64,000 nt of DNA from Desarmillaria ectypa. Lineage: Eukaryota; Basidiomycota; Agaricomycetes; Agaricales; Physalacriaceae. The stretch is taken from positions 186,001-250,000 of the forward strand of contig JAUDYN010000013.1 of the NCBI GenBank assembly GCA_030407005.1, given 5' to 3'. Positions 11,461 to 23,336 of the stretch are shown here, piece after piece. Position numbers and translations under genes: made by a program. How positions within the stretch are numbered: the stretch's first letter is position 1; every line of letters begins with the position of its first letter. Below the pieces are notes generated by a model. It saw nothing but the letters and a program-made list of their open reading frames with translations, was not told the origin of the DNA and made no database searches.

Positions 11461-12852
11461 ATGGGCAACGGACCTTCGGTGGTATGCGAAAGTAATGGCA
11501 AACCCAGCACCTTCGGAGACTTTTACACTGTACTATCTGTCGACAAAGACGCGACGAGTGACCAGATCAGGGTGGGTTTTTTCTATTTTCCCTTGACAGT
11601 GGTCTTACCATGCGTAGAAAGCATATCTGAAAAAGGTCGTCGAGACGCACCCTGATAAGAACCTGGAGGACACTGAGGGTGCAAATAGGCGGTTCCGGTT
11701 GGTGAAGAATGCTTATGATGTGTGTAAAGTAGCCTTTTTAATCAATGTTTCTTTTTATGACTCACTTTCTGACGGTGGCAGGTCTTGATGGACGACGACG
11801 TGAGCTCGGGCTAGTCTCTTTCAGTCTGAATTCGCTGAGGTACTTTTATTATATAGAAAAGAAGGCGGTACAACCTCTGTCCCGAGGCATTTCATCGCGA
11901 AGTCTCCGATTGTGATGAAAGCGCCAGGACGACAGCCGAGGATCGAGACGGTGCGTCTGAGTATCCCAACGCCCCCGGTGGGTGGAGGGACGACAGTGGT
12001 GAAGATGATGGTGAAGGGGACCATGGCCAGCGCTACCATTTCTTCCCTGGCGCAGAGCCCAGATCTAGTCCCGAAAGCTCGTACGCTGAAGACGAAGACA
12101 ATGTTTCCTTCAAGGACCTCATCATATTCTTGCATACCCTCGATAGTATGACCTGGACTGCAGGGGAAGATGATCCTAAGGTTTGAAAACCCGCCCTCAG
12201 TACTGGTTACACGTAGTTGACAGTCACACTAGAGCGCGTTCAACATCATACCCAAATTCTTCGCCAGCCTTGTTGATGACGAGCTAAACTGGAGCGGGAA
12301 GCAGGCTTCGTCGTACCCCTCTTTCGGCGACGCACACTCTGTCTTTGATCTGTCTACGTATACCGACGAGGAACGCGTCAACATTTCCGGCCCCGAAGTC
12401 CGCCGATTCTACACCTTCTGGTCCAAGTTCCAAACAGCTAAGCGATTCGAGTGGTTCCAACCTGTTCGTTGCCATAACCCGTATTGCGCGGGTGATCCAC
12501 AATGCCAGAGGTCGGCTATTCTATTTCCCAGGCTAACTCATTCTGACTCGTGCCCATCACAAGGTTTTGCCAAAAGATGAATAAGAAATGTCAAGATACG
12601 ATGCGAGATAGGTACAGCGAAATCGTCAAGGTCTGTCTTAGAATTGCTTTGTTAAACAACCAGGGCTGACGTCAATTATAGGTGGTTGTCATCGCTCTGC
12701 GCGATAGTGACCCTCGATACAGAACCTACCTTTATCGCAAGAGTATCGGAATGTTTTATTCGTCGTTGAGCGTTCAGAAATTGGACCAAGAGCGACAGCG
12801 CCAGAAGCAGAAGAAGAGGGAGAGGAAGAAGGGCAAGAAGGGCAAGTGGTAG
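11461..12852 (+). CDS. J-domain protein of the DNAJC21/Jjj1 type
   Basis: Hsp70 co-chaperone. In yeast and animals this family works with cytosolic Hsp70 in late 60S ribosome maturation. Seven exons (11461-11571, 11618-11719, 11782-11799, 11857-12180, 12233-12510, 12564-12630, 12682-12852) give 356 residues. The J-domain occupies about residues 17-80: FGDFYTVLSVDKDATSDQIR, then KKVVETHPDKN with the essential HPD, then FRLVKNAYDVLMDDD. An acidic middle (GWRDDSGEDDGEGD) precedes the family's second conserved block: FNIIPKFFASL, VRRFYTFWSKFQTAKRFEW, RYSEIVK, ending in a Lys/Arg-rich tail. The C2H2 fingers found at the C-terminus of Jjj1/DNAJC21 are absent, so the protein is short. Exon 3 is only 18 nt. 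The donor after exon 4 is the weak gtttga; reading through it would stop at once, whereas splicing restores the conserved block. Confidence 0.8.
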
Positions 12853-13615
12853 AGTGGTTATCGACATTTTCTTTTAATTCAGTTTTTCTTTCCTAAAGCG
12901 CGTGCACGCACACACAGATTCACTGCTCTGATCGTCCATATGTACTCATATCATGTAGCTACTCACGTCCTGTATCTATAAGATCCTGTTTGAATATGTA
13001 CTTCTACTTCGTTGCAATCTAGACACGCAACAGGCTGTCTCTGGGAGGCGTATTTCCAAGGAATTGCATTTATTGAAGTCAGGTTCACACCCATGAGCTG
13101 GGTCATGAAGTCTTGAATCTGTGGCATGGAGCTCTATGTTATACGATATCCTAAGAGGCTAACTGGTTTCATTGGACTGGAGAATGAACACTGCATATAC
13201 ACCACTCCCCACATTCTATAATCTTTGAAAATCACATCATGTCCAGGGCCCAAGATCGTGAGTCGTGGTTTGAGGTAGCGCACGAAACGCTAGGCTTTGA
13301 TACACCAGGGTTTTGGACCGATGATTTACCGGTTAGTTACTGCTAACTTATCTATGTGATTAGATGTGGGCAGTAAAATCACTGTCATATTCAATCCTAT
13401 TGCATTGATATTCTACTAACCAAGTAAGCCATAGTTCTGTAGATTTTCTCAGTAAATTAGAATTCATGAGAGTAAGAAAGTGTGAAGACAAAAATTCTGT
13501 AATCGTCGCACGTCCATCACGTGATGGATAAATAACGGTAGAATACCGCATTAAAGTACCACCCCAGGAGGTGTTGTGCGCAACCATATCGTGGTTTCAC
13601 GGTATTGCACGGCGC
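12853..13615. other. Intergenic between J-protein gene and tRNA-Thr
   Basis: No gene recognised. A CA-rich stretch near 12902-12916 and a minus-strand open frame at 13360-13587 have no recognisable content. Confidence 0.35.
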
Positions 13616-13620
13616 AAAAA
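13616..13620 (-). terminator. Pol III T-run downstream of tRNA-Thr
   Basis: Five T residues on the minus strand begin about 20 nt past the mature tRNA 3' end, suitable as an RNA polymerase III terminator. Confidence 0.5.
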
Positions 13621-13639
13621 TCACAAACTTTTTCATACA

Positions 13640-13735
13640 TTCCCTCTAGCCGATTTGAACGACTGACCTCGTCATAACTACATCAATAATCTACCGAGTA
13701 CTAGTGACGCGCTCTACCAACTGAGCTAAGAGGGA
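13640..13735 (-). tRNA. tRNA-Thr (AGT), with 23-nt intron
   Basis: The minus strand folds as a complete cloverleaf. The acceptor is TCCCTCT with AGAGGGA plus discriminator A, the D stem is GCTC/GAGC around AGTTGGTA, the anticodon stem is CGTCA/TGACG, and the T arm is AGTCG-TTCAAAT-CGGCT. The seven-base anticodon loop CTAGTA-A is interrupted after position 37 by an intron at 13676-13698, the canonical place for nuclear tRNA introns. The anticodon AGT (read as IGU after deamination) decodes ACU/ACC threonine. CCA is not encoded. Confidence 0.92.
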
Positions 13736-16700
13736 ATGTCCCGGTTGGACATAACATTCTTATAGTATCTGGAATCCACCAATACTTAATACACCAAGAG
13801 ACCAACCTGAGAGCTTTTCTTCAAAAGGTGTAGGTGCATTGAGGAGTACATTGGGGTTTCAATATCGACAGCATTCGCGTCTAATAAGTGGTTTGCAGAT
13901 AAATTTCCACCCAGCCGCTGAACGCTGATGAGGCGCTTGAAGGCTTGGTGGGATGTGACGAGTCAACGGCAGCGATAAGGTTGCGGAACCATATGAGATG
14001 TGCGCGCCAGAAAGGGGTATAACATGACTTGAAACCGAATCGAGACCGCGGGTCTGGGGACCGTCACCGAGGGAATAGGTTTAAATTTTACGCAAGTACC
14101 GACAAGCGCTAGTTGAGGGAGGAATCATACGTTTCGAATCAATTGTTCGTTGACGACTCTCCAGGGTCAAATCTCTGGACACAAGGGATTCGCGATTGGC
14201 GCTAGAGGAGGACACGTTGATGATGGTATGAAGGGGTTGGCGGTAACCATTTGGAACTGGGGTTCCTGAGATTGGCGAGGATACCGAAAAAATGATACGG
14301 CACGTCGTCTCCATATGCCGGAAGAAGGTGCTCGTCAGATTTTCTGCCCCTGTCAACGTTGAAATGGAAAACCTCGTATCGATTCGGATAATACTATCGG
14401 ATTATGGATTGGAACTAGCGTTGAAGGTATGTATCTGTTTTTAACTTCGAGCTGGACACATAGCATGGCGTTTATCCTTGAGATCACAATTAACAATTGA
14501 GTGGATTCCAGTCTTCGACAAGTCCGGGAAAAATCTGAAATAGATCAGAAAAATCGATACATTTCAAGTAATACTTCCAGGGTAAGAGTAAGGTTGGGAG
14601 GCACGGAAGAAATCAAGCTTGAAAGTCACTTCCGGGTCGGCATTTGCCGAAGCCGGCGTCATGATCAAAGCGGATACTATTCGGTCCGCCTGGAGGCCGC
14701 TTGAGTTTCCTTCACCGTCAACTTGAACCTTGCAACGAGCTACAGCTAGAGCTCAGATTCCGCCTCTAGGCTTTTCATTTTTTTATACGGACGTTTCTGG
14801 AGTATATTAGCTCCATGATGCCAACTTTCTAAGGCGCTCTACCTCGTAATTCTCAGTTGGCCTTCAAGTTTCTCCTGAGTTTACCTTGATTGCTGAAAGC
14901 TGATCCGCCTTCAAAGGCACTACTAAAGACTCTGGATCAAATGGAGTTCTGTGTCCTCAATATTACAATTTTGCGATGTCTGCCTGGTTCCTGGCAACCC
15001 GTCTTATTTGTCAAAAATTTGCTTTGCATATCATGATTTTCTTGGTGGTGATCTATCAGATTCGCTCACAGCACTCTACCTGCAACGAAAGATTTGGCCA
15101 TTGAGGGCATAATGGAGGTTAAAGATTTCAGATCTTTGCTTCATTGTCATTCAAGTCGACGTTTGAGAGCACTGATGTTGATTTTTGAGGAATTCTCTGT
15201 TTCTGTTCACGACTCAAACTGAGGCCAAATTGAAACATTGGCACTGCATCGCGATTGCCGCAACTTGGCCTTGGAACAATTTCCTGACAAGATCATCAGG
15301 TCGCTATACGCCATCGTACATAAGACGACTCGTAGGTTCGTGTTCGTTATCTCTACACTAGCACCCTTCCAACACAAACCAGTTGAAGCCGCAGCCTCCC
15401 TCACAATGTCTGTCAAATCTGTCAAGCACGTAATCTCTGCATCCTACCATACCATTCGGTACGCCATCTCTTGAAGCGCCATCCACGTAGCGATGTTCAT
15501 GACCTTTTCAGTCACACTCTCAAGAGAGGGTCAGTCAGGTTCGTACCTCGGGGCTCTGCTGTTTATTCCCTTCCTGATTGGTTAACTATTAGTCCTTCGA
15601 ATTCAAACCAGACTTTTGTGGGGTATGCGAACGTTACAGTGTTGAACATGCAGCACATCGTCTCACTCAGGACTTCACAGGTATCTTCCTCGGGGAAGTC
15701 AAACGACCCAAAGCCAGGGCTCCCGCGGAAATTCTGGAACCAAGGGACATGGTTCTAAATAAGAGTCTGCGCATATGAGCGAGTCCTCTGTCCCATAGTC
15801 GTCCACGGAAGCTCATTCATGTTATATTACAATCTTATATATATCACTCAGATCCTCTTAGACTACTATAGAGCCATATAGACACGCATTTGTTTACCTT
15901 TTATATTATGAGACTATCAGTTTGATACTGCGACAAGTCGAGAAGGTTCTGACACGATGTCCTTGGGCATAAGAATTGAGTATCAGGAGAAACAAGGTCA
16001 AGGGGGGGGGGGGGGGGGGGGGGAACAGGGTGTTGCAGGTTACAGATACAACTTCTGCAAATCGGTGAAAGAGGGAAATCGGTAACGATATATTACAGTA
16101 GCATACTAATCTCATGAACATCGGTCAATCATAAGAATGCACTGAAATAAGCCGGCGTCCCTGTATCGCTTAATTGTAACTGAGGAACGGTGTTGTCCCT
16201 GCAACGCCATGTTTCATCAACCCAACATGGTGACAGCAAGATCCCGATGTACCCAGAGCAAGAATAGGAACTTGTGTGTTGAGGATAACCTCTCTCCAGA
16301 CTACTGAACGCAGAATAAAGAAAGCTGCAATGCCACTAAAGAGAACACGATCTAGAATACAAAACTGCTCAGTTTTTAGTGAGCCAAAAGAAAACACGCT
16401 ATGCAAAGTTTTCCTTCAATACCGACAACACTGAAGCATAGGTTGACTGATAAAGGAAATCTTGAAATGCATGAGCCAGAACGCCTTTTTCATTTTTAGT
16501 TTAACCTCCATGCGCAAAGCTTGATGTCGATGGGCCTTGACTATGCCTCGATGGAAAATAAAGCGAAAAATTTGGAATCAGCTGATGGATTCTGATTCAA
16601 GGGGAAGTCAGATCTGAAGATCCACCACTACGTTCATCTACCAATCATAGTTCCGAGCTCAAACCCGAGGATGTGAACTTGAAGCAGTGATCTTCGTGCC

Positions 16701-17222
16701 GAGAGTGATCCTCGTATATCTTTTATGCCTGAAAACACTTCTTCGGCCATGAAACAATGCATGAAAAATAAGACTAAATTCTTCCGGATCCAATTTACAT
16801 GCGCTATCGTATAGCCATTTGTCTTCACTCCGGAACGTCTCTCTTGATGTAACAAATGAAAGATCTGCGTCATTCAATGATCGCTAGCCGTATGTGCCGC
16901 GTGGTACGTGTTATCACAGTGATACTATCAAGTCCAAGGAGCGATACGGAAACACGTACTACCAATCTGGATATGTGTTTCCAGTACATGATTCTTTTGA
17001 TAATTGTGAAATTGACGCGTCCAATACGGACGTTGAAACTATCAGCGTCGGGCACCAGATGACTTTCGTCACGTCTTTTGACAGTATATTATAGATGGAC
17101 TTTACATCAAACCACAGTACGCTGTGATATAAAAGACGGTGAATAAGATGAGTTTTTATTCACCACTTCCTCGCAATTTCACGGTTTAGACCCACTAAAC
17201 CTATTAGAACACCATCCACAAC
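13736..17222. other. Long stretch without a supported gene
   Basis: Open frames at 14081-14356, 14501-14704, 15207-15474, 15471-15758 and 16634-16877 have no recognised motif and do not join by convincing splicing. Some could be relics. The only clear structure is the poly-G run at 16002-16023. A TATA-like TATAAAAGA near 17127 lies about 100 nt before the small gene at 17223. Confidence 0.4.
16002..16023 (+). repeat. Homopolymer run of 22 G
   Basis: Twenty-two consecutive G residues, the longest homopolymer I see in the window. It could form a G-quadruplex and is also a place where assembly length is unreliable. Confidence 0.9.
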
Positions 17223-17589
17223 ATGAGATTCAGCGACTTCCAATGCCTCATTTCTGCTTCCATCCAAGGTGTTCGGTACGTATTCTTCAGTACTCTATTC
17301 TACTCGCGAACCAGTTCTTACGGCTATAAAAGCAACCTTCACAAGGGACACGCATCGAGGTTCGCACTTTCAGGCATCTCACATCAATTATTAACTCTCT
17401 GATTGAATATTCTTAGTAGCCATTCGAAGCCATACCAAGGATCCTTGGGGTGTGCGAACTGTTGAATTGAAGAAATATCTCACTAAATAACTGAATTACA
17501 GATATGTCCCCCGCGGAGGCCACACCCACACTAGTCAAGGTTCCAGCAAGCCTGGAGGCGGAAAGCCTCAGAAGCCCGGGACCAGGTAA
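17223..17589 (+). CDS. Small hypothetical protein, possible relative of the 27.5 and 29.7 kb genes
   Basis: First exon 17223-17275 encodes MRFSDFQCLISASIQGV and ends at a good donor (gtacgt). The last exon, after an acceptor near 17502, encodes a Gly/Lys/Pro-rich basic tail (RYVPRGGHTHTSQG, then KPGGGKPQKPGTR, stop at 17587-17589). A middle exon around 17317-17359 (SYGYKSNLHKGHAS) keeps the frame but is uncertain. The N-terminal pattern F-x-x-L/V-I/V-x-x-S-I/F-Q/K resembles the first exons at 27489 and 29716. The tail is also short, basic and proline-rich, but lacks their shared C-terminal motif. No signal peptide and no known domain. A TATA-like element stands about 95 nt upstream. Confidence 0.35.
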
Positions 17590-18641
17590 AGTTTGACGAG
17601 TTACGGAGGCTCGAGTCTAGCGAGGAATGATCCACATTCATATCTTACATCTATCCTCCAGAAATAATTCATATTCTCTTAACATTCTCTAGTCATTACC
17701 TATAGCTATATATTCATATAATCTAGTTCTTTCTTTTCTTCGCAGCAAGCACAAGCTGCGCGCTAGTCCCTCGTTTCGTGCTACTAGATTCGTCAATATC
17801 ATACTTACACTGGTATTCCTTTATATACCTACGCTAATACATATGTCTGTTGGTTTCATTGGTATGAGAAATCATGCATTCTCTGTTGGAATACCAAGTG
17901 TCGCACATCAAACTGTATTCGGGGTCTTAGGTTGTTAGGCAAGGAAGCGTTGTTCTCCTCCTCGGGTTTATTTACTACATAGCATTGCCTCTATTAGTGT
18001 ACATGGATGTAGATAAATAGGTAGATGAATGAAGATGACCCTCACCTGTTTGCGAGAATTCCCTGCTAAAATTCAGGTGAGTGCTGGAGAATTACAGCTC
18101 ATTGTAACATTATCATTGGCAACACGTTGATCCCGACAGAGATACGAAGGTGATCGACACTGGCAGAAGACATTTGACTTCAATTCAACTTTAGCCTTCA
18201 TTTCTATTTTCTCTGAATGTCTGAAAATAATGTCAACGACAAATTTTAATGGGAGTTTCTCTTCAAATAAGGGTTATATCGCCTAGTGCTCCCGCAAAGA
18301 GCCTTGTAGCCAAGAATTTGAGAAGCGATATGATTTGCGGAAATTGCCGAGACTGGTCAAAGCCTCTATGTAGTACAGCAAATAGCTTTGAAAGCTTCCT
18401 ATCGAATAACGGGATGCCTTTGCCAAGCCAAGTACGAGACTTGGTCCTATTCCAAGCTACTGCCTCGTGGGGAGTTGCCTCAAATTTGCCCTCCGTTACC
18501 GTTATGTGACACCGAAAAAAAAAGTCACGCAATGAACTGGTTCGCAGAGCAATCAATCGTACACGTGGCCCACGCGCATCACGCAATTGAGCCACTCGCT
18601 GAGAATGAAGGATATTTGAAGCTTGAAGTCTGACTTGGTAT
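17590..18641. other. Intergenic, AT-rich
   Basis: No gene recognised. The open frames at 18249-18633 have no recognisable content and the region runs into the solo LTR at 18642. Confidence 0.4.
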
Positions 18642-18889
18642 TGTTGTGAAAAACGGGGGATGAATAGATCAGTTCGTTCCCAGTTAGTATATGCGCGGTG
18701 TCAGGCCAATAGTATTGCGCTTGGCTGAGCTCTGCAAACGCATGCAGATGTACACTACTGTACCTACTTGTATACTAAATGCTAATATACTAGAATGTTC
18801 TACAAGTTTCCTAATATTTCTCTCTTAATCAGCAAGTTCGGCATGATGCCGCATTGCCATCATCTCGGCTCAACTCTCAAATCCCAACA
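18642..18889 (-). mobile_element. Solo LTR (Copia-type), 248 bp, TSD ggtat
   Basis: Begins TGTTGTGAAAA and ends ATCCCAACA on the plus strand, flanked on both sides by the 5-bp duplication ggtat (18637-18641 and 18890-18894). It is an almost identical inverted copy of 29019-29266, with only a handful of differences by eye. TG..CA ends, 5-bp TSD and no internal domain identify a solo LTR left by LTR-LTR recombination. Its CpG sites are intact. Confidence 0.88.
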
Positions 18890-18894
18890 GGTAT

Positions 18895-19654
18895 GAAGTA
18901 ATGTTGAATTAACTTTTCAAATTCCACTAATTTTCTCATAGTAGAACTTATTTAAAATGCAAGAAATGTATTTATTTATAGCTAAAGCTGGAGAGTCCGT
19001 ACAGTAATAAGTTATAACAGTATCTGTAAGCAAAGGTATATAGCTGTCACCCCTACGGTGTGAGGTCATCTCATGGTGAACACGTAGCCATGACGGTGCG
19101 GGAGGTGCACTGGCAGCACGCTTCCGTCGAAAGGACGCCGCGTGATGACAAGCTAATAGTAATCGCACTGTACTGGGGTTGCTTCGTAATCATCCGGTGC
19201 GACAAAGAGGATGGCCGCAGGGAAGAATGACAGTGGGAGGGTGGGGTGCGAAGGAGAGACGGAACAAAATCGTAGGATGGTGGGGGAAGGTGGCAGACAT
19301 AGTCGAGACGACCTGACCCGTGTACAGGTGCCGGCTCAATTGACACTGTCCTCTTTGGGATTCACGTGGTGGCTGTACGGAGGATTTTCAATAACTCTCG
19401 TGGGGCGAAGCCGAGTGACATCCAAAAATTGTTTCCATGCGACCGTTTGTTTTTGCTTTGTACCGGATATGGAAAGGTACTTTGCTCGTGCCTTAAGTCG
19501 GGCTCTAAAATAACTACTTTGTTTCGTTCGCACAGCAATCGCTGCCTTCATTGTTCCACGATTCCGAGCTTCGAGCACTAATAAAGGCAAAATAAAGGCC
19601 AACTAGCACCCCCATTTCATTGCTTCTCCCAGTCCCTACCGCTCTCATACACTC
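18895..19654. other. Intergenic, promoter side of the LRR-like gene
   Basis: No gene recognised. The overlapping open frames at 18917-19602 are on both strands and have no family features. Confidence 0.35.
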
Positions 19655-21155
19655 ATGGATCAACGCCACGAACGACTGCGACTGGTTGACCGTTACCTTG
19701 CGAACCATGTACCTGCGACTTGGGCTCCATTCGTCTCTCACGATGATGTGGCGCGTCAAAGAAACCCTAGGAACTTTGCGTACCAGTTACTCGTTTCACG
19801 ATGTGAACAGATTCCGATGGAAATTGATGGGAGCCAAGTACGCTGGCTCTTCGATGACCTGGAACGAATTTTTGCTACCCGCCCAAACATCGCCATCGAT
19901 TCGGCTGCTGATGCCGCCGCCGTCTACTTCCTCTTTTCGAAAAAGCGTCATCCTTCACTCAATCCGACGTCCGATTATATCCAGAGAACGCATCATGTGT
20001 TGATATTATCGAACTTTGAACACATAGAATCGTCGGATCTGGAGCATGTGGTTTTCCCACCCGAACCTGTCCCTTGCTCAGAGGTCCAGATCATCGACGT
20101 ATCTCTCTCTGACTCTATCACAGGACCCGGTAGCGACTACCCCTCTACTCTGACTGCCAAGGATTTCAAGCTTCATGGCGGCTATCCTTGCGAATCTAGA
20201 TCCCTGCAGATAAGTGACATCGGACGCTTGAACCTGTACGAATGGAGGCACATCCTTGGACGGTTCTCTCGCACCGTGATTCATGATAGTGTCATCTTTC
20301 ATTCCAGAGCCCTTGATGACCATTTCATCTGGGTTGAGAACATACGAAACCTCAGCCTTGACGATTGTATCATCGGACAAGAGGTTTTCCTGGCTCTGTT
20401 TAACCGTTGCGTGAATCTGGAGGAACTTAAACTGGACATGATCACAGTTGAGCAACGTCGGGAACAGGATGCACCCACCCTGGATATATATCCCAACAAA
20501 GCCAAGTTACGCGTCCTCAATGCAGTTTCTTTGGAGGAATATGATATGCGGATGGTACTGGAAAGCCTCGCCGATACGAGCTTATCAAATGTCGCGCCAT
20601 TTGAAGTTGACAGCCTGTACCTTGCGTCGCTTGGAGACAATTCACAAGTTAGCTTCCAGGATCTGGTATGCGAATATTTTGCCAGTAGCAATCATATGAG
20701 AACTTTCACGACAGGGATCAAAGAACGTAAGTACTATTTTGAACAGCATCGATCCCACCGCTGACGAAACAACCTATGCAGTGAAAATATTGCTTAGTGC
20801 CGACAAGACTGGCATCGACAGCATGTGTCTAATGAATCTTGTGGTCGATGTGTGGGCCTCCAGAGGCGAGATTCCTGTCTGTGAACAGTTGAAACATGCG
20901 GTGGAATTTCTTGACGGATGGATGCCTTTCTTGCCTCATCTGAAGGTTGTGAAGATCATGATTCGAGGGGACGACATTGACGCTATGAAGGGCACGTCGC
21001 GATCTTTATGGGAATCTCTTGACCGGATTCTGGTAACGAGGGTGGACCCAATCTGGATGGGTGTTGATCTTTGTTGTGGCGGTGCGTATCGTGAAGCCGT
21101 GGCCGAGGAAATTAGGCGCTGGACTGGGGAGCGAGCTCATGTTCGTATTTATTAA
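19655..21155 (+). CDS. Leucine-rich-repeat-like hypothetical protein
   Basis: Two exons (19655-20726, 20782-21155) joined across a 55-nt intron (donor gtaagt, acceptor tgcag) encode 481 residues. Units such as WVENIRNLSLDDCII and CVNLEELKLDMITV (about residues 225-265) and LPHLKVVKIMIRG in exon 2 have the spacing of degenerate LRRs seen in agaric F-box-like proteins. The N-terminus carries no F-box that I can see: it starts MDQRHERLRLVDRYLA and continues with a charged region. There is no signal peptide or membrane segment. The frame is open throughout exon 1, which makes an intact gene likely. The function cannot be assigned beyond a probable protein-interaction surface. Confidence 0.75.
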
Positions 21156-23295
21156 GGGGAGTTTCTTCAAGCCTAAATAATATATAAATACTGTTCAGAA
21201 ACTACCGTAGTCGCAACGATAAGCACGGAAAATGATCTCCTGTGCTCTGACATTGTCCTTGAAATACCTGAACAGGCGCCACGTTGCTGTTAAAAGAATT
21301 AGCCGCTACGGCACATCCTTTGTAAGAACGAATGTGGAAGCGGGCACCGTGATCCGATGATCAAAGCCGATACAGCCAAGATACAGCAGGTCTTAGATGC
21401 CGACGCTGGGCAGATTGATAAATGAAACTTCAGAAGGCATCTCCTGAGAACAGCTTTACCTCGCGCCCCGCGTCAATCTCAGCCTCATACACCTACTTTC
21501 TGGATGGACTGGACCATTATATCGGCAAGTGTGGCAATGCTTTTCGTAAAACCGCATACTGGCGTTAGCAAGTACTGTCACACCAACATCGAGCCCTTAG
21601 CAATCAGAGAAATAGCGACTAGTGGGAGGATCCTACCTGCAAACAGATTGATTTTGTGTCGTTATATTGGAAGTCTTGGGGACGGTCGAGCTTGAGGGTG
21701 GGCAATGATCATGAAATATTTCCTTCAGGAGCCAAGCTTGAAATCGTGGCAACACTTTCCGTTAATTCCCTAGCAATCTTCATCATTACTTCTCCCGCCA
21801 TCAGCAGTAAAATGGACACCGTCGAGTGACCGACTTCCCTGATTTGAGTTATCGGACGCAATTTATTGTTGGTGCTTAGTTTAGCACCTAAGATTAGTGC
21901 AGTCGACGAGATCTAGAGACGGTCAAGCGATGCAAAACGCGTGTATGTGCATCAGAAATGATATAAATACAGTTTCATTTACCCGGATCGCCAAAATGCC
22001 AGCACTGCTTCAAAATTTGAAAGAATGGAGCTGTAAACGCGTCTCTTGGCTCGTCTCGACGACGTTCAAGTTCGGTCAAGGGTACCTTGGCATAAGTTAT
22101 GTCACTCAGACCCGGGGGCAGTCGATCCGCAGGCCCTCGCCTTAGAAGGAGCAGAGAATGTAGAAGAATTAGGTAGCATCGAGGATCATCTTCGGCGTTC
22201 AGATCAAGAAAATAAGCAGAAATTTTTAAGACGTAATTTGTCCTGTAATGAAGGGTCTACTCTTGATAATGAAAAAATCCGATAGCAAGCCGTCTTCAAG
22301 TTGAGCTGGATGATGGCGGAACAAAAGGACGAGATCAACAATCGTAAATAGCGTGTCGCACGGGGCGTCGGGCCGAATAACTTTTTTTTTTGTGATGTCG
22401 GTAGACCTCATTACCCGCTATGATGTAGAGGAAGCGTCGCATCTCCGCCTCGCGTACAGAAACAGGTACGATGTGTCAGGGATAGCTGCGGCAGTCGGTT
22501 TTTCACAATACTAATATTGGATTCGAACTGATTTTACGTATGAAGCACTTTGAAAAATAGGCAGTGATGCGTCTTATTATTCTCCGTTTAAAGCCGCAAC
22601 CAGACTATCTTCGAGCAAGCAGTATCCTGCGCCAGTGGTAGTGGCCCTCCGCTCATACTTTGATGCAGAAATCTCAAAAATCTCCACTGGACGGTAGATA
22701 TCGAGACCTTAAACACAGTATCAAAGTCAACCCTTGCCTTGTTTGTGCTCCCTTTTCCGAGTAATCAACGACGAAAAGCATATCGTACGATTTTGTATTC
22801 CCGCCTGTCTTGAGATGTCTTTATACCCAATTCTAGATCTTTTCTGAAACCCTGACCTCTGAAACAAGGGAATACATCAACCCACTCTGGCATGTGGCGA
22901 CGTTCTGTCGCGCTTCTTGAATGTCTTCTCAGGTCTCGGAAGGTCGCTTGCGCGAAATCAAGATGCGAACTTCGCCTCCCGTTCTTACTGGTGGGATTCC
23001 TTCTGTACCTGGCTCAGTTGTGGAGGCTGCTGCATTTGAGGACAACTTTTGCCCTCCGCGACTTGAATGGGATGCTATTGGATCTGAAGACTCACTCATA
23101 GCTTATGCTGACAAATTTCTTGACCATGACTCGAAAATAGCAATGTCCACGAGTTAGACCTTTCGTGGGACTACCGGTACTCAGATGCGTCATGACGAGT
23201 TCCGCATTATCCGCCACGTCCGACGATCAGTTGACATGTGCGAAATCGCGCGGTGATGTCGTCCAAGGGTCCATAGTCTTTGTACGTGACCAGGA
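21156..23295. other. Intergenic, promoter side of the laccase
   Basis: No gene I can support. The longest suggestive frame is 22921-23157 (78 codons), without recognisable domain or splicing partners. A T-run lies at 22382-22391. Confidence 0.4.
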
Positions 23296-23301
23296 TATAA
23301 A
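23296..23301 (+). promoter_or_regulatory. TATA-like element before the laccase
   Basis: TATAAA about 36 nt before the laccase ATG, inside GGATATAAAGCC. The leader would be very short if this is the functional TATA box. Confidence 0.4.
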
Positions 23302-23336
23302 GCCTAAAAAATGTTCGATACTCCCTGTTCTTCGCC

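Noticed and set aside
22921..23157. 78-codon open frame upstream of the laccase
   Set aside because: Reads smoothly but shows no family features, and no adjoining exon could be joined. It may belong to the laccase promoter region.
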